From an uncultured Lactobacillus sp. (lineage in GTDB: Bacteria > Bacillota > Bacilli > Lactobacillales > Lactobacillaceae): DNA of 52,193 nucleotides. The stretch spans positions 1 to 52,193 of the forward strand of contig CAJUTO010000009.1 of assembly GCA_910589675.1 (NCBI GenBank), written 5' to 3'. The position numbers were made by a program, and so were the translations under genes. Positions 34,050-46,507 of this stretch are shown here, piece by piece (position 1 is the first letter of the stretch; every line of letters begins with the position of its first letter). The notes beneath the pieces were generated by a model, which saw only the letters and a program-made list of their open reading frames with translations, ran no database searches and was not told the DNA's origin.

Positions 34050-36788
34050 ATGTCCATCAAGAAGTTAGAAAATAGCAGCGATCATGCAATGGTAGCTGAA
34101 GAAGTTAAAATTTTGACCAACTTACTTAACGAAAGTACACGTCAATTAAGTGGGGATGTGATTTTTAATAAAATTCAAGATTTAATTAAGATCTCTGCCC
34201 AAAAAGACTACGATGCTCTTGAAAAGCAAATTGCTAGCCTTACTAATCAAGAAATGATTGTCGTTGCACGTTATTTTGCAACTTTACCTTTATTAGTTAA
34301 TATTTCTGAAGATGTAGAGTTAGCTAGTGAAGTTAACTTACTCAATAATACGGATCAAGACTATCTTGGTAAACTTGAAGATACGATTGACTTAGTTTCT
34401 CAAAAAGAAAATGCCAGTGAAATTCTTAAGCATGTTAATGTAGTTCCAGTTTTAACTGCTCACCCTACTCAAGTTCAAAGAAAAACTGTCCTTGAATTAA
34501 CCGATCAAATCCATGGTCTATTACGTAGTTACCGTGAAGTTAAAAACGGAACTATTAACCAAGCTGAATGGACTGAAAAACTCCGCGCTTACATTGAGAT
34601 TTTAATGCAAACCGATATTATTCGTAGCCACAAACTACAGGTTTCTAATGAAATTACAAACGTTTTAGCATACTATCCTAAGGCTTTGATTCCGGCTATT
34701 ACTAAATTTACAGCTCGCTATCAAGAATTAGCTAAAAAACATAATTTAAATCTATCTGGTGCCACCCCAATTACCATGGGAATGTGGATCGGAGGCGATC
34801 GTGATGGAAATCCATACGTTACTGCCGAAACATTAAAGCTGAGTGCCACTTTGCAAAGCCAAGTAATTTTTGAATACTATATTAAACAGCTAAACAAGCT
34901 CTACCGCACGATCTCAATGTCTACTTCTTATATGAAGCCTTCATCCGCTGTTGAAAAATTATCAGAGCTCTCAAATGATGATTCCCCATTCAGAACAAAT
35001 GAACCATATCGTCGGGCTTTCTACTATATTGAGAGCCGTTTACTTCATACTGAATATACTCTTTTAGGAACAGCTGATAAAAATAGTTTTGTTAAAAAAC
35101 GCGATCTGGAAAACTTAGACAAAATTCCTGTTTACAAGAATCCACAAGATTTTAAAGCTGATTTAATTACAATTAAAGAATCGCTCGAAGAAGATCATGA
35201 CCAAGCTGTAGTTAGAATTTTCTTTACTGAGCTATTAGAAGCAATTGATATCTTTGGTTTCCATTTGGCAACAATTGATATGCGTCAAGATTCTAGTGTA
35301 AACGAAGCTTGTGTTGCTGAATTACTCAAGAGTGCCGGAATTTGTGATGATTATAGTGACTTACCAGAAAAAGATAAGGTTAAAGTTTTACTTAATGAGT
35401 TAAACAATGATCCACGTAATCTTCACGCTAACAACAAGCCAAAATCTGAATTGCTCCAAAAGGAATTAAATATCTACAAGACTGCTCGTCAACTCAAGGA
35501 TTGTATTGGTGAAGATGTAATTAAACAACACATTATTTCTCATACTGAAAGTGTCTCTGATCTTCTTGAACAAGCAATCATGCTTAAAGAATACGATCTT
35601 TTAAATAATCAAGGAGCTCGCATTCAAGTTGTACCATTATTTGAAACAGTCGAAGACTTAGAAAACTCTCGTGAAATTATGAAAGAATTTCTAAATCTTG
35701 ACATTGTTAAAAGATGGCTTGCTTCTCAAAATAATTACCAAGAAATTATGCTGGGCTACTCTGACTCAAATAAAGATGGTGGCTACTTAGCTTCTTGCTG
35801 GAATCTTTATAAGGCTCAGAAAGACTTAACTGCAATGGGCAAGAAATTGGGTGTTAACATTACTTTCATGCACGGCCGTGGGGGAACTGTGGGTCGTGGT
35901 GGTGGTCCTTCTTATGAAGCTATTACTGCTCAACCTTTTGGCTCAATTAATGACCGGATTCGAATGACTGAACAAGGTGAAATCATTCAAAACAAGTATG
36001 GTAATCAAGATACTGCTTACTACAATTTGGAAATGCTGGCCTCAGCTACTATCGACCGTATTGTTTCTAAACAAATTGTAAGTGAAGATGATATTGGCGG
36101 ATTCCGTTCCTCAATGGATGAAATTGTTTTAGACAGTAATAAAGTTTACCGTAAGCTTGTTTTTGAAACACCAGCTTTTCTTGACTACTTCTTGCAAGCT
36201 ACACCAATTAAGCAAATTTCCAACTTAAATATTGGTTCTCGTCCAGCAGCAAGAAAGAAGATTACTGATTTTTCAGGCTTAAGAGCTATTCCTTGGGTAT
36301 TTTCATGGTCACAAAGTCGAATTATGTTCCCTGGTTGGTATGGTGTTGGTTCTGCCTTCAAGCACTTCATTGATGCCAATCCTAATAACCTCCACACCTT
36401 ACAAAAAATGTATCAAGGATGGCCTTTCTTCCACTCCCTACTTTCAAATGTTGACATGGTTCTTTCCAAATCCAACATGGATATTGCTAAACAATATGCA
36501 GACCTCTGTGAAGATGAAGATACTAAAAAAGTCTTTGATACTATCTATCAAGAATGGAAACTTACTAAAGAAGTAATCCTTCAAATTGAAGGTAACAAAG
36601 AATTACTTGCAGATAACCCAAGTTTAAAGATGAGCTTAAATTACCGGATGCCATACTTCAATATTCTTAACTACATTCAAATTGAAATGATTAAACGAGA
36701 CCGCGTCGATGAGATTGCCGGCGTTTATGAAAGTATTTTACCGATTACCATTAATGGGGTAACCTCTGGCTTACGTAATTCGGGATAG
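34050..36788 (+). CDS. ppc: Phosphoenolpyruvate carboxylase
   Basis: It makes oxaloacetate from PEP and bicarbonate, in lactobacilli mainly for aspartate. The 912-residue length is normal. Catalytic motifs are intact: VLTAHPTQ (about residue 135), [10 protein letters not shown] (about 247), [21 protein letters not shown] (about 570), [17 protein letters not shown] (about 606) and [10 protein letters not shown]. The C-terminus GLRNSG resembles the usual NTG end. AAAGGAGG precedes the ATG. Its product feeds PyrB, encoded about 7 kb away, and it uses bicarbonate as CarAB does. Confidence 0.96.
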   Translation: MSIKKLENSSDHAMVAEEVKILTNLLNESTRQLSGDVIFNKIQDLIKISAQKDYDALEKQIASLTNQEMIVVARYFATLPLLVNISEDVELASEVNLLNNTDQDYLGKLEDTIDLVSQKENASEILKHVNVVPVLTAHPTQVQRKTVLELTDQIHGLLRSYREVKNGTINQAEWTEKLRAYIEILMQTDIIRSHKLQVSNEITNVLAYYPKALIPAITKFTARYQELAKKHNLNLSGATPITMGMWIGGDRDGNPYVTAETLKLSATLQSQVIFEYYIKQLNKLYRTISMSTSYMKPSSAVEKLSELSNDDSPFRTNEPYRRAFYYIESRLLHTEYTLLGTADKNSFVKKRDLENLDKIPVYKNPQDFKADLITIKESLEEDHDQAVVRIFFTELLEAIDIFGFHLATIDMRQDSSVNEACVAELLKSAGICDDYSDLPEKDKVKVLLNELNNDPRNLHANNKPKSELLQKELNIYKTARQLKDCIGEDVIKQHIISHTESVSDLLEQAIMLKEYDLLNNQGARIQVVPLFETVEDLENSREIMKEFLNLDIVKRWLASQNNYQEIMLGYSDSNKDGGYLASCWNLYKAQKDLTAMGKKLGVNITFMHGRGGTVGRGGGPSYEAITAQPFGSINDRIRMTEQGEIIQNKYGNQDTAYYNLEMLASATIDRIVSKQIVSEDDIGGFRSSMDEIVLDSNKVYRKLVFETPAFLDYFLQATPIKQISNLNIGSRPAARKKITDFSGLRAIPWVFSWSQSRIMFPGWYGVGSAFKHFIDANPNNLHTLQKMYQGWPFFHSLLSNVDMVLSKSNMDIAKQYADLCEDEDTKKVFDTIYQEWKLTKEVILQIEGNKELLADNPSLKMSLNYRMPYFNILNYIQIEMIKRDRVDEIAGVYESILPITINGVTSGLRNSG

Positions 36789-36810
36789 TTTTAATTTTTA
36801 AGGACAAAAT

Positions 36811-37359
36811 ATGAAAAAAGCACTATTAATTATTGACTACACTAATGACTTCATTGCAGACAATGGTTCTCTTACCTGTGGAAAGCCAGCTCAAGCTTTA
36901 GAAGATTATTTAATCGAATTAGCAAATAAATTTTATGATAATGGAGATTATGTAATTTTTCCAACTGATGGACATACCGGTGATACATTTAGTCCAGAAT
37001 ATAAGCTCTTTCCACCACATAATATTGTTGGTACACCAGGACAAGAGTTACACGGTAAGTTAAAAGATTGGTATGAAGCGCATAAGTCTAGTGACCGAGT
37101 ATATAAATTTAACAAAAATCGCTATTCTTCTTTCCAAAATACTAATCTTGATAACTACTTACGCGAACGTAAAATTAACGACCTATGGTTAACGGGAGTA
37201 TGTACAGACATTTGTGTTCTTCATACGGCTATGACTGCCTATAATTTAAACTATGATTTAACTATTCCAAGTAAAGGTGTTACTACCTTTACTGAACATG
37301 GTCAAGAATGGGCCTTGGATCATTTTAAAAATGCCTTAGGCGCAAAAGTAATAGAATAA
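36811..37359 (+). CDS. pncA: Isochorismatase-family amidohydrolase (nicotinamidase-like)
   Basis: A 182-residue cysteine hydrolase. The triad is visible: Asp in LIIDYTNDFI (about 9-12), Lys in YKFNKNRYSSF (about 103) and Cys in GVCTDICVLHTA (about 133), with the usual cis-peptide segment before it. PncA turns nicotinamide into nicotinate for NAD recycling; other isochorismatase-like substrates are possible. AAGGA precedes the ATG. It follows ppc by 22 bases and may be cotranscribed. Confidence 0.82.
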   Translation: MKKALLIIDYTNDFIADNGSLTCGKPAQALEDYLIELANKFYDNGDYVIFPTDGHTGDTFSPEYKLFPPHNIVGTPGQELHGKLKDWYEAHKSSDRVYKFNKNRYSSFQNTNLDNYLRERKINDLWLTGVCTDICVLHTAMTAYNLNYDLTIPSKGVTTFTEHGQEWALDHFKNALGAKVIE

Positions 37360-37365
37360 TAGAGC

Positions 37366-37410
37366 AAAAAAAACTGTATCATCTGATTTTTCAGAATGAT
37401 ACAGTTTTTT

Positions 37411-37412
<2 letters not shown>
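37366..37412. terminator. Bidirectional terminator between pncA and pyrR
   Basis: AAAAAACTGTATCAT pairs with ATGATACAGTTTTTT, with an inner CTGA/TCAG stem. It ends both convergent operons, including the long pyr operon. Confidence 0.9.
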
Positions 37413-37959
<547 letters not shown>

Positions 37960-37977
37960 TCAAACCGGGATTATTTA

Positions 37978-40900
37978 CTATTTTAAAGCGTCGGTCGCAA
38001 ATGATCTATTTTCAAGAGATGTTAAGAGTGCGTCAGCTGTGTCCAGTGCTGTCAATAATGGGACATTCTGTTGTATAGCCATTTGTCTAATAATGAAGCC
38101 GTCAGAATTCTTTTCAATATCATGCCCCATGGTATTAATCACTAAATCAATTCTTCCCTCTCTTAATTCATTTAAGATGTTGTCATCTGCGTTTTTGTTT
38201 TCATGAACTTTAGTTACAAGATCAACATGTAACCCATCATTCTTTAAGAAGTCTGCTGTACCCTTAGTAGCAAAAATCCGATAACCAATTCTTGCAAATC
38301 TCTTTGCAATTGGAAGAATCTTTTCTTTATCCTTGTCTTCAATTGTTAACAAAACATTTCCATTTTCAGGTAACTGCATTTTAGCTCCGGCAAAAGCCTT
38401 ATAAAGAGCTTTCGCAAAAGTATGGTCGCTTCCCATTACTTCACCTGTTGATTTCATTTCTGGCCCAAGATATGAGTCTACATCAGCTAACTTGCTAAAA
38501 CTAAAAACGGGAGCCTTAACACTAATCATTTCTGGTTCAGGTGCTAGACCATCACTGTAGCCCTGCTGCGCTAGGCTTTCGCCCATAATTACCCGGGTGG
38601 CAACTTGTGCCATTTCAATTCCAGTTATCTTACTTAAAAATGGAACTGTTCTACTTGCACGAGGATTTACTTCAATTACATAAACTTCACCATTTCTCAC
38701 AATAAATTGAATGTTCATAATTCCCACACAATTCAAAGTAAGAGCAAGCTTACGCGTAACATCCATAATCTTATCTTTAACTTCATCCGTAAAGTTCTGT
38801 GGTGGGTAAACCGCCATTGAATCTCCAGAGTGAACACCAGCATGTTCAATGTGTTCCATAATTCCGGGTAGTAAAACATCCTGCCCATCACAAATTGCAT
38901 CGACATCACACTCACGACCGTCTAAATAGTCATCTACTAAAATTGGATGATCAGCTGCAATGTCTACGTGATCATGCAAGTATTCTTCAAGCTCACTCTT
39001 GTTGTAAACAATTTCCATTGCCTTTCCACCCAGCACATAACTTGGACGAACTAAAACCGGATACCCTAACTCTTCAGCTGCTTTAATGACGCCTTCATGT
39101 GTTGTTGCAGTTAAGCCCTTTGGTTGATTTAATTTAAGTTTCTTAATTATCTGATCGAATAGTTCACGATCTTCTGCACGGTTAAGATCTTTAACACTGG
39201 TTCCCAAGATTTTAATCCCGTGATCTTTCAACCCAGCAGCCAAATTAATTGAAGTCTGTCCTCCAAACTGGACAATTACACCTTCGGTCTTTTCCAAATC
39301 ACAAACATTCAATACATCTTCTAAGGTTAATGGTTCAAAATATAATTTATCAGAAATTGAAAAGTCCGTTGAAACAGTTTCTGGATTCGAATTAATAACG
39401 ATTGCTTCATAGCCCATCTTTTGAAGTGCTTTTACACAGTGAACAGTTGCATAATCAAACTCGACACCCTGTCCAATTCTAATTGGACCAGAACCAATAA
39501 CAATTACTGATTTTTTACCAGACTTATGTGATTCATTTTCACCATCATAAGTTGAGTAAAAGTATGGCGTCTTTGATTCAAATTCTGCTGCGCAAGTATC
39601 AACCATCTTGTAGACTGGAATGATCCCATTCTTTTTACGCAAGTCTCTAACCTGATCAATACTTTCATTCCATAAAGTAGCAATGGTTGCATCACTAAAA
39701 CCATATTTCTTAGCTAAACGTAAAGTTTCAAGATTATCTTTATTTTCTTGGATATTTTTCTCCATCTCCACCATGTGACTAACAATATCTAAGAAATAAA
39801 AGTTGATCTTGGTTAATTCATGAACATCTTCAAGACTATAACATCTGCGAAAGGCTTCTGCCAAATAAAAGAGCCGATCATCTTGTGCTTTAACTAGCTT
39901 TTGTTCTATCTCTTCATCACTTGCATGATGAGCTGTTTCAGAATAGAGATCTTTTTCGTCAATTTCAAGAGACCTTACCGCTTTTTGCATTGCCTCTTCA
40001 GCTGTTCGGCCAATTGCCATTACTTCACCCGTAGCCTTCATTTGGGTACTTAAAGTGCGATCGGCCTTAGAAAACTTATCAAATGGCCAGCGAGGAATTT
40101 TGCAGACGACATAATCTAATGCTGGTTCAAATTCTGCATAAGTTGTTCCAGTTACTGGATTTTTAATTTCATCTAATGTCATACCAATTGCAATTTTTGC
40201 AGCCATTTTTGCAATAGGATAACCGGTTGCTTTTGAAGCCAATGCACTTGATCTTGAAACTCGAGGATTCACTTCAATGACATCATAGTCAAAGCTATTA
40301 GGATCTAAGGCTAGCTGAACATTACAACCTCCCTCAATTTTAAGAGCCCTAATTAAACGTAAAGAGCAATCACGAAGCATTTGGTATTCTTTATCACTCA
40401 AGGTCTGACTAGGTGAAAAAACAATCGAATCCCCAGTGTGAATTCCAACCGGATCAAAATTCTCCATGCAACACACAATCATTGCATTATCATCATGATC
40501 ACGCATTACTTCAAATTCAATTTCTTTATAGCCCGCAATTGATTTCTCAATTAAACATTCAGTAACAGGTGACAGTTCTAATCCGTTCTTGGCAATTTTT
40601 GCTAACTCTTCATGATTATTACAAATACCACCACCAGTTCCGCCCATAGTAAAGGCTGGACGAACGATAATTGGATAGCCAATTCTATCGCCAAACTCTA
40701 AAGCTTCTTCAACAGTATTAACAGTTGTTGATGGTGGAACGGGCTCACCCAATTCTTTACATAACTCTTTAAATTTCTCTCTATCTTCTGCTTGTTCAAT
40801 CGAAGAAAGTCTTGTTCCTAATAATTCAATATTTAACTCATCCAAAATTCCTGTTTTAGCTAATGAAAGAGCCATATTTAATCCAACTTGCCCACCAAGC

Positions 40901-41166
40901 GTTGGTAAAATTGCATCAGGATACTCTTGTCTAATGATTCTTGAGATTGATTCCACAGTTAGGGGTTCAATATAAACCTTGTCTGCAATAGTAGTGTCAG
41001 TCATGATCGTAGCAGGGTTTGAATTAACTAATACTACTTCATAGCCTTCTTCGCGAAGAGCTAAGCAAGCCTGAGTTCCTGAATAATCAAATTCTGCAGC
41101 TTGACCAATAATAATTGGACCAGAACCAATTACCATAATCTTATGAATATCTGTTCTCTTAGGCAT
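37978..41166 (-). CDS. carB: Carbamoyl-phosphate synthase, large subunit
   Basis: Makes carbamoyl phosphate from bicarbonate, glutamine-derived ammonia and two ATP, with CarA. The 1062 residues hold two homologous ATP-grasp halves: [24 protein letters not shown] and, in the second half, [30 protein letters not shown] and [10 protein letters not shown] are the ATP loops; the C-terminal allosteric domain ends the protein. I chose ATG 41166 (MPKRTDIHK), with GGAAGAAG upstream and an 8-base overlap with carA; the frame extends to 41193 without need. Confidence 0.96.
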   Translation of the reverse strand: MPKRTDIHKIMVIGSGPIIIGQAAEFDYSGTQACLALREEGYEVVLVNSNPATIMTDTTIADKVYIEPLTVESISRIIRQEYPDAILPTLGGQVGLNMALSLAKTGILDELNIELLGTRLSSIEQAEDREKFKELCKELGEPVPPSTTVNTVEEALEFGDRIGYPIIVRPAFTMGGTGGGICNNHEELAKIAKNGLELSPVTECLIEKSIAGYKEIEFEVMRDHDDNAMIVCCMENFDPVGIHTGDSIVFSPSQTLSDKEYQMLRDCSLRLIRALKIEGGCNVQLALDPNSFDYDVIEVNPRVSRSSALASKATGYPIAKMAAKIAIGMTLDEIKNPVTGTTYAEFEPALDYVVCKIPRWPFDKFSKADRTLSTQMKATGEVMAIGRTAEEAMQKAVRSLEIDEKDLYSETAHHASDEEIEQKLVKAQDDRLFYLAEAFRRCYSLEDVHELTKINFYFLDIVSHMVEMEKNIQENKDNLETLRLAKKYGFSDATIATLWNESIDQVRDLRKKNGIIPVYKMVDTCAAEFESKTPYFYSTYDGENESHKSGKKSVIVIGSGPIRIGQGVEFDYATVHCVKALQKMGYEAIVINSNPETVSTDFSISDKLYFEPLTLEDVLNVCDLEKTEGVIVQFGGQTSINLAAGLKDHGIKILGTSVKDLNRAEDRELFDQIIKKLKLNQPKGLTATTHEGVIKAAEELGYPVLVRPSYVLGGKAMEIVYNKSELEEYLHDHVDIAADHPILVDDYLDGRECDVDAICDGQDVLLPGIMEHIEHAGVHSGDSMAVYPPQNFTDEVKDKIMDVTRKLALTLNCVGIMNIQFIVRNGEVYVIEVNPRASRTVPFLSKITGIEMAQVATRVIMGESLAQQGYSDGLAPEPEMISVKAPVFSFSKLADVDSYLGPEMKSTGEVMGSDHTFAKALYKAFAGAKMQLPENGNVLLTIEDKDKEKILPIAKRFARIGYRIFATKGTADFLKNDGLHVDLVTKVHENKNADDNILNELREGRIDLVINTMGHDIEKNSDGFIIRQMAIQQNVPLLTALDTADALLTSLENRSFATDALK

Positions 41167-42247
41167 GACGCTCTTCTTCCTTTCTTTGGTCAATCATTGA
41201 CATAAAATCATCAAACAATGAGTCTTCATCATGAGGGCCTGGGGTTGCATCAGGGTGAAATTGGACTGAAAAGGCAGGATATTTTTTATGACGTAATCCT
41301 TCAACTGTGCCATCATTTACTTCAACGTGAGTAATCATCAAATTTTCTTTATCAATAGATTTAGGATCTACCGCATAACCGTGATTTTGCGAAGTAAAAC
41401 CAATATTACCAGTGGCAATTTCTCTTACCGGATGATTAAAGCCGCGGTGTCCAAACTTCATTTTGTAGGTACTAGCCCCATTTGCGAGAGCAAAGACTTG
41501 ATGACCCATACAAATTCCAAATAGTGGAACATGTTTTTCAACTTCTTGTACCATTTTTGCAGCCGTAAGCATTTCTTCTGGATTTCCAGGCCCATTTGAT
41601 AAAAGCACTCCGTCTGGATTAAGATTTAAAATTTCTTCGGCTGTTGCAGTGTAAGGTAAGACAATACAGTTACAGTCTCTCTCCGCTAATTCTCGTAAAA
41701 TACTATGCTTAATACCAAAGTCAACAACAACTATATTTCTTTTCGAGCCAGGTACTGGATAAGAGTTCTTCGTTGAAACACGGCTGATTACACCTTGGGT
41801 AATGTTTCTTTGCTTTAATTCTTGAGCAATACTTGCTGCATTTTCTTTTGAATCAGTAATTTTTCCTTTTAGGGTACCGTGAATTCTTAATTTCTTAACC
41901 AATTCACGAGTATCGATTCCCTGCAGGCCAGGGATGCTCAATTGTTTTAAAAATTTTGGCAAGGTTGTTTGCATACGCCAATTGTCTGGGCGTCGCGCTA
42001 CTTGGTGGCAAATTACACCCTTAATTTGTGGCTCAAGTGATTCATAATCTGCCAAAGTAATTCCATAGTTTCCAATTAAAGGATTAGTAAAAACTAAAAT
42101 CTGATCGGCATAACTTTGGTCAGTAATTGCTTCTTGATAGCCCGTCATCCCTGTTGTAAAAACAACCTCACCGCTACTTTCACAATCAGCTCCAAAGCCT
42201 TCGCCTTCATAAATGCTACCATCTTCTAAAATTAAATAGCGTTTCAT
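41159..42247 (-). CDS. carA: Carbamoyl-phosphate synthase, small (glutaminase) subunit
   Basis: A 362-residue class I glutamine amidotransferase that feeds ammonia to CarB. N-terminal [15 protein letters not shown], then the glutaminase domain with the nucleophile Cys in [13 protein letters not shown] (about 246) and the His-containing [14 protein letters not shown]. The start overlaps the pyrC stop (ATGA) and the end overlaps carB, so translation is coupled along the operon. Confidence 0.96.
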   Translation of the reverse strand: MKRYLILEDGSIYEGEGFGADCESSGEVVFTTGMTGYQEAITDQSYADQILVFTNPLIGNYGITLADYESLEPQIKGVICHQVARRPDNWRMQTTLPKFLKQLSIPGLQGIDTRELVKKLRIHGTLKGKITDSKENAASIAQELKQRNITQGVISRVSTKNSYPVPGSKRNIVVVDFGIKHSILRELAERDCNCIVLPYTATAEEILNLNPDGVLLSNGPGNPEEMLTAAKMVQEVEKHVPLFGICMGHQVFALANGASTYKMKFGHRGFNHPVREIATGNIGFTSQNHGYAVDPKSIDKENLMITHVEVNDGTVEGLRHKKYPAFSVQFHPDATPGPHDEDSLFDDFMSMIDQRKEEERHA

Positions 42248-43521
42248 TTTGTTCCCCTTTGATATACAACTTTACCATCAACAAATGTCATCACTGTCTC
42301 GCCATATACTTTCTGACCAGTAAATGGTGTATTTACTCCTTTAGACTTAAAATCTTCTTCTTTAATTTCTTTTTGATGCTCAATATCAAAAATCGCAATA
42401 TCTGCATTCTCACCAGGTGCAAGAAGACCTGCGCTTTTTATCCCAAATACTGTAGCCGGCTTATCAGTAAGAAGAGATAGTAATTGTTCAAGCGTGAAAA
42501 CTTTCTCTTCCTTTACAAATTTAGTATAAAGAGTACTAAATGCTGTCTCACTTCCTGTAATTCCAAAAGCGGCTTCTCGCATACTACCTTGTTTTTCCGC
42601 TTTAGCATGGGGAGCATGATCAGTAGCAATTAAATCAATTGTTCCATCTAGCATCCCAACTAAAAGAGCTGCTTGATCTTCTTTACTTCTTAGTGGTGGA
42701 TTCATTTTAAAGTAAGGATCGTCTTCTGGAATATCGCTATCCGTCAATAAAATATGGTGTGGTGCAACCTCACACGTTACCTTAATTCCTCGTGCTTTTG
42801 CTAAACGAACTAATTCTACACCGGTTTTTGTAGAAACATGACAAATATGGTAATGGACTCCTGTTTTTTGTGCTAAAAGGAGATCACGAGCAATTTGCGT
42901 AGTCTCAGCAAGTTCTGTAACTGGTGGTAAGTCTAATTTTTCAGCTGCTATTCCTTCATTAACAATTCCTTTATTAAAAAGTGAATCATCTTGGGCATGG
43001 GCTGCAATAATTAAGTTGTTTTCTTTAGCCTTTTGCATAGCTAGATACATTGTCTGCGCACTTTGAACTCCATGTCCGTCATTACTTAATGCAAATGCGC
43101 CTGCTTTCTTAAGTTCCGCATAGTCAGGAATAATATCAGTTGTTTCATCCTTAGTGACAGGACCATACTGGAGAATATGAACTAACCCCTTTTTTTGATT
43201 TTCTCTAACCATTTTCTCCATTAATTCAGCTGTATTAGGAACCGGAGTGACATTAGGCATGGCACCAACGGTTGTAAAACCCCCACGTGCTGCCGCTTGA
43301 CTACCAGTTTTGATATCCTCCTTATAGGTTTGGCCAGGATCACGATAATGCACATGAACATCCACTAAGCCTGGGCTAACTATCATCCCGCTAGCATCAA
43401 TTGTTTCTTCCCCTTCTAGGTCAGTTCCAATAGCCTTAATTTTTTGACCATCGATTAAAACATCAGCTTTGATTAGGTGGCCGTTTTGATACACAGTTCC
43501 ATTTTTAATTACAGTAGTCAT
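42244..43521 (-). CDS. pyrC: Dihydroorotase
   Basis: Closes carbamoyl aspartate to dihydroorotate. A 425-residue amidohydrolase of the type I class: metal motif [16 protein letters not shown] (about 54-69), ANGGFTT-like [26 protein letters not shown] and the catalytic Asp in ATDHAPH (about 302). Start and pyrB stop overlap by one base (TAATG). Confidence 0.95.
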   Translation of the reverse strand: MTTVIKNGTVYQNGHLIKADVLIDGQKIKAIGTDLEGEETIDASGMIVSPGLVDVHVHYRDPGQTYKEDIKTGSQAAARGGFTTVGAMPNVTPVPNTAELMEKMVRENQKKGLVHILQYGPVTKDETTDIIPDYAELKKAGAFALSNDGHGVQSAQTMYLAMQKAKENNLIIAAHAQDDSLFNKGIVNEGIAAEKLDLPPVTELAETTQIARDLLLAQKTGVHYHICHVSTKTGVELVRLAKARGIKVTCEVAPHHILLTDSDIPEDDPYFKMNPPLRSKEDQAALLVGMLDGTIDLIATDHAPHAKAEKQGSMREAAFGITGSETAFSTLYTKFVKEEKVFTLEQLLSLLTDKPATVFGIKSAGLLAPGENADIAIFDIEHQKEIKEEDFKSKGVNTPFTGQKVYGETVMTFVDGKVVYQRGTK

Positions 43522-44477
43522 TACTTGAGTCCTCCTAATTTTCTTCCTCGTAAGACTGCTTCAATCATTGCCATTCTCATAAACACACCATTTTGCATTT
43601 GACGAGTAAACATACACTTGTCGCTTTCCACCAAATCTGCACTTAATTCAACATCGTGGTTAATTGGGCCTGGGTGCATAATAATTGCATTCGGCTTTAA
43701 TGCTTGATAGCGCCCCTTATTAATTCCGTATTTTTCATGATATGCTTTTGCATCAAAATTCTTTTCATTAGGATCATCACTGTGTCTTTCGTGTTGAACT
43801 CTTAAGAGCATCATCACATCCATCTCGGGAATTAGCTTATCTAGTTCTTCATATTTTCCATACTTATCAAATTCCTTCGAGTACCAATATTCAGGTCCTG
43901 AAAAGTAAACTTCAGCTCCTAACCGGTGGAGTAATTCCATATTACTTTTAGCAACTCGTGAATTAGTAATATCGCCAACAATAGCTACTTTTAGACCTTT
44001 AAATTGCTTAAAATGTTCATGAATTGTCATCATGTCTAACAAACATTGACTTGGATGTTGTCCACTGCCATCTCCGGCATTAATTATTCCAATATCTAAA
44101 TGTTGATGATTTTGAGGGCGGATTAAATTTTGATAGTATTCATTTTGTGAGTGACGAATTACTTCAATATTCACTCCCACAGCTTCCATAATCAGGGATG
44201 TATCATATAATGTTTCTCCCTTATTAACTGAAGAATGAGCAGGATCAAATGGGATTACGGTTAAACCTAATTTTCTTTCAGCCATTTCAAAACTAGTATG
44301 CGTTCTACTTGAATCTTCAAAAAACATATTAGTAATACAGATGGGCTCTGTTAGATTAGGCGTCGCTCCGCCATTTTTAAAATATTCTGCTCGATTAATT
44401 AAAGCTTCAACTTCTTCAACACTCAGATTTTCTACACTAACAAAATGTGGTAAACTAACAAGATTTAAATTTTCCAT
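43521..44477 (-). CDS. pyrB: Aspartate carbamoyltransferase, catalytic subunit
   Basis: First committed pyrimidine step: carbamoyl phosphate plus aspartate. The 318 residues include the carbamoyl-phosphate loop [19 protein letters not shown] (about 53-71), [16 protein letters not shown] (about 134) and [11 protein letters not shown] (about 266). No regulatory PyrI is nearby, as usual in Firmicutes. It is preceded by a PyrR attenuator that separates it from pyrR. Confidence 0.96.
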   Translation of the reverse strand: MENLNLVSLPHFVSVENLSVEEVEALINRAEYFKNGGATPNLTEPICITNMFFEDSSRTHTSFEMAERKLGLTVIPFDPAHSSVNKGETLYDTSLIMEAVGVNIEVIRHSQNEYYQNLIRPQNHQHLDIGIINAGDGSGQHPSQCLLDMMTIHEHFKQFKGLKVAIVGDITNSRVAKSNMELLHRLGAEVYFSGPEYWYSKEFDKYGKYEELDKLIPEMDVMMLLRVQHERHSDDPNEKNFDAKAYHEKYGINKGRYQALKPNAIIMHPGPINHDVELSADLVESDKCMFTRQMQNGVFMRMAMIEAVLRGRKLGGLK

Positions 44478-44496
44478 TTTTTATTCTTTCTAAAGC

Positions 44497-44588
44497 AAAA
44501 AGGCCTGAAGCATTTAATTACTCCAGGCCTATTTTTCATATTCTTGTATACGAAAAATATAGCAACCCTTCTGGCCCTCTCTGGAGTC
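44497..44588 (-). promoter_or_regulatory. PyrR attenuator before pyrB
   Basis: On the minus strand the PyrR-binding loop reads GACTCCAGAGAGGGCCAGA then AGGGTTG (44588-44562). Downstream AGGCCTGGAG pairs with CTTCAGGCCT and runs into TTTTT (44530-44497). The order binding loop, then terminator, then gene is the classic PyrR attenuation layout. Confidence 0.9.
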
Positions 44589-44624
44589 AATTAAATGGTT
44601 GACTATTAAATCAATATTTCTCAA

Positions 44625-45167
44625 CTATTTTGATAGAGATTTCAGTTCAACTGAATCCTTACCATCTTTTTCTACCATGTTAACAGCAACTTGTTCGTTA
44701 GCTGCAGTTGGGATGTTCTTACCAACAAAGTCAGCTCTAATTGGTAATTCGCGGTGACCACGATCTACCAAAACTGCAACTTTAATTGAACTAGGGCGTC
44801 CATCATCCATCAAAGCATCCATTGCTGCTCTAATTGTTCGACCAGTATAAATTACATCGTCAATCAAAATTACTTTCTTATCGGTAATATCAACATCAAT
44901 TTGGTTAGAGTTGACTATTGGATCTTGTTTTAATGAAGCATCATGACGATCATCACGATAAAGCGTAATATCTAACTCATCGATTGGCACATCGACATTT
45001 TCTAATTTTTGAATTCGGTCATGAATTCTCTTAGCTAAGTAAACTCCTCTTGTCTTGATTCCAATTAAAACAAGATTATCAGTACCCTTATTTTGCTCAA
45101 TAATTTCATAAGTAATTCGAGTTAATGCACGCTTCATTGCGAGTGCATCCCAAATTTTCTTTGCCAT
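44625..45167 (-). CDS. pyrR: PyrR bifunctional regulator / uracil phosphoribosyltransferase
   Basis: A 180-residue PyrR. It binds UMP and the pyr leader hairpins and promotes termination; it may also convert uracil to UMP. Landmarks are [16 protein letters not shown] with the RNA-contact Thr kept, [18 protein letters not shown] and [22 protein letters not shown] chose ATG 45167 (MAKKIWDA) because GGAGGAAAA is just upstream; the longer frame overlaps the attenuator terminator. It is the first gene behind the strong promoter at 45300-45328 and has its own PyrR leader, so it is autoregulated. A second copy ends the operon. Confidence 0.93.
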   Translation of the reverse strand: MAKKIWDALAMKRALTRITYEIIEQNKGTDNLVLIGIKTRGVYLAKRIHDRIQKLENVDVPIDELDITLYRDDRHDASLKQDPIVNSNQIDVDITDKKVILIDDVIYTGRTIRAAMDALMDDGRPSSIKVAVLVDRGHRELPIRADFVGKNIPTAANEQVAVNMVEKDGKDSVELKSLSK

Positions 45168-45191
45168 ATTTTTCCTCCTGATTTTGCCCAT

Positions 45192-45273
45192 AAAAAAGCT
45201 CCTAGTTCTTGAGACTAGGAGCTTATAGTAAAGTCATACTTATTTAAGCCTGCCTTGCTAGCCTCACGGGACT
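45192..45273 (-). promoter_or_regulatory. PyrR attenuator before pyrR
   Basis: On the minus strand AGTCCCGTGAGGCTAGCAAGG (45273 onward) fits the PyrR-binding consensus. AAGCTCCTAGT then pairs with ACTAGGAGCTT and runs into TTTTT (45226-45192). It directly precedes the pyrR ribosome site. Confidence 0.9.
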
Positions 45274-45299
45274 AATTTTAAAGGACATTTATTGTTTTA

Positions 45300-45328
45300 A
45301 AATTACTGTACTTCATGATTTTTGTCAA
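45300..45328 (-). promoter_or_regulatory. Promoter of the pyrR-pyrBC-carAB-pyrR operon
   Basis: On the minus strand a consensus TTGACA (45328-45323), 17 bases, then TAATTT (45305-45300), just after the pyrD stop codon. Transcription from here would pass both minus-strand attenuators. Confidence 0.75.
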
Positions 45329-45333
45329 GTCAT

Positions 45334-46257
45334 TTAATTAAAATTGACTTTATTCACCAATTGATTAATATCTGTAATCCCTAACTTTTCTAATTCCTTT
45401 GGTAAGTCATCAGCAATATGCTTTGAAGCAAGACTATCCTTAAAATGAGCCGTTCCAACAGCAACTGCATTAGCACCAGCTAAGATAAATTCAATTACAT
45501 CTTTAGCAGAACTGATTCCACCCATCCCAATAATCGGTAAAGTTGTACTTTCTCGAACTTGGTGAACCATTCTAATAGCAATTGGTTTTACGGCTTCTCC
45601 CGAAAGACCACCAATATTGTGACCTAAAACAGGCTTTCTAGTTTCAACATCAATCTCCATTCCCAAAAGAGTATTGATTAAGGATAATCCATCTGCGCCA
45701 CCATTTTCAGCTGCTTTCGCAATCTGCGTAATATCAGTGACATTAGGGGTTAATTTTACATAAATTGGAATTTTTACGACTGACTTAATTTTTTTAGTCA
45801 ATTCTTCCACTACATCAGGATGAACGCCAAAGCTCATTCCGCCCTGATTCACATTCGGACAAGAAACATTAATCTCTAAGGCATTTACTAGTCCAGAATC
45901 AGATAGCTTCTTAGCTACTTCAAGATATCCTGCTTCATCTTCTCCACCAACGCTAGCCATAATTGGCAAGTCAGGATATTCATTACGCAACGGAGTTAAT
46001 TTATCTTTGATCACCGCATCCACACCGGGATTAGTTAATCCAACTGAATTCAAAACTCCAGTATTTAAAACAGCTATTTTGGGTTGCGGATTACCTGTTG
46101 TACTATGAGGAGTAGTCGTCTTTATTACCATTGCTCCCAAATCATTTAAATCAAATTTCTTGGCTGCCGGTACATCCCCAAAACCAAAGGTACCACTTGC
46201 TGGCATAATTGGATTTTTTAAATCTAATCCTGGTAATTTTACGTGTGTATTAATCAT
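45334..46257 (-). CDS. pyrD: Dihydroorotate dehydrogenase, class 1B-type catalytic subunit
   Basis: Oxidises dihydroorotate to orotate. About 307 residues, an FMN TIM barrel with [23 protein letters not shown], the catalytic Cys in [13 protein letters not shown] (about 130) and [20 protein letters not shown]. The sequence style fits class 1B, which normally works with the PyrK electron-transfer subunit; no pyrK is present in the window. I chose ATG 46257 behind GGAGGAAAAT; a TTG 12 bases upstream is less likely. A PyrR-like hairpin stands in its short leader. Confidence 0.92.
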   Translation of the reverse strand: MINTHVKLPGLDLKNPIMPASGTFGFGDVPAAKKFDLNDLGAMVIKTTTPHSTTGNPQPKIAVLNTGVLNSVGLTNPGVDAVIKDKLTPLRNEYPDLPIMASVGGEDEAGYLEVAKKLSDSGLVNALEINVSCPNVNQGGMSFGVHPDVVEELTKKIKSVVKIPIYVKLTPNVTDITQIAKAAENGGADGLSLINTLLGMEIDVETRKPVLGHNIGGLSGEAVKPIAIRMVHQVRESTTLPIIGMGGISSAKDVIEFILAGANAVAVGTAHFKDSLASKHIADDLPKELEKLGITDINQLVNKVNFN

Positions 46258-46272
46258 ATTTTCCTCCAAAAT

Positions 46273-46290
46273 GAATGCTCTCTGTCATTC
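46273..46290 (-). promoter_or_regulatory. PyrR-like hairpin beside the pyrD ribosome site
   Basis: On the minus strand GAATG-ACAGAGAG-CATTC forms a hairpin whose loop ACAGAGAG is the same as in the pyrF leader. It ends about 5 bases before the GGAGG (46267-46263), and no terminator follows. Protein binding here would cover the ribosome site, suggesting translational control. Confidence 0.6.
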
Positions 46291-46309
46291 AATTATTTTT
46301 CAAGAATTG

Positions 46310-46337
46310 ATTGTACACGCTTTTTTATTTTTTTCAA
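46310..46337 (-). promoter_or_regulatory. Promoter of pyrD
   Basis: On the minus strand, TTGAAA (46337-46332), 16 bases, then TACAAT (46315-46310). The leader would be only about 45 bases long. Confidence 0.65.
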
Positions 46338-46352
46338 AGTCAAAAATTTTAT

Positions 46353-46381
46353 TTGTAATTCTTTCTCGAAGATGCTAAACT
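46353..46381 (+). promoter_or_regulatory. Promoter of pyrFE
   Basis: TTGTAA (46353-46358), a 17-base spacer ending in TGC (extended -10), then TAAACT (46376-46381). It is back to back with the pyrD promoter. Confidence 0.7.
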
Positions 46382-46402
46382 TCATTTTGATTAAACTTTA
46401 AA

Positions 46403-46497
46403 CGGTACAGAGAGACCGCAAGTTAGAATTATTGGCTTAAATTATCTGGGAAAGTCTATACCTAGTGTCTCTCTGCGCTCGGTGTAGACTTTTTTTA
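46403..46497 (+). promoter_or_regulatory. PyrR-controlled attenuator before pyrF
   Basis: CGGT-ACAGAGAG-ACCG (46403-46418) followed by GCAAG resembles a PyrR-binding hairpin. Downstream AAAGTCTATACC pairs with GGTGTAGACTTT plus T7 (46451-46497). Its loop holds GTCTCTCTG, complementary to CAGAGAGAC of the PyrR hairpin, giving an alternative pairing that would break the terminator when PyrR is absent. Confidence 0.8.
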
Positions 46498-46507
46498 TGG
46501 AGGAAAA

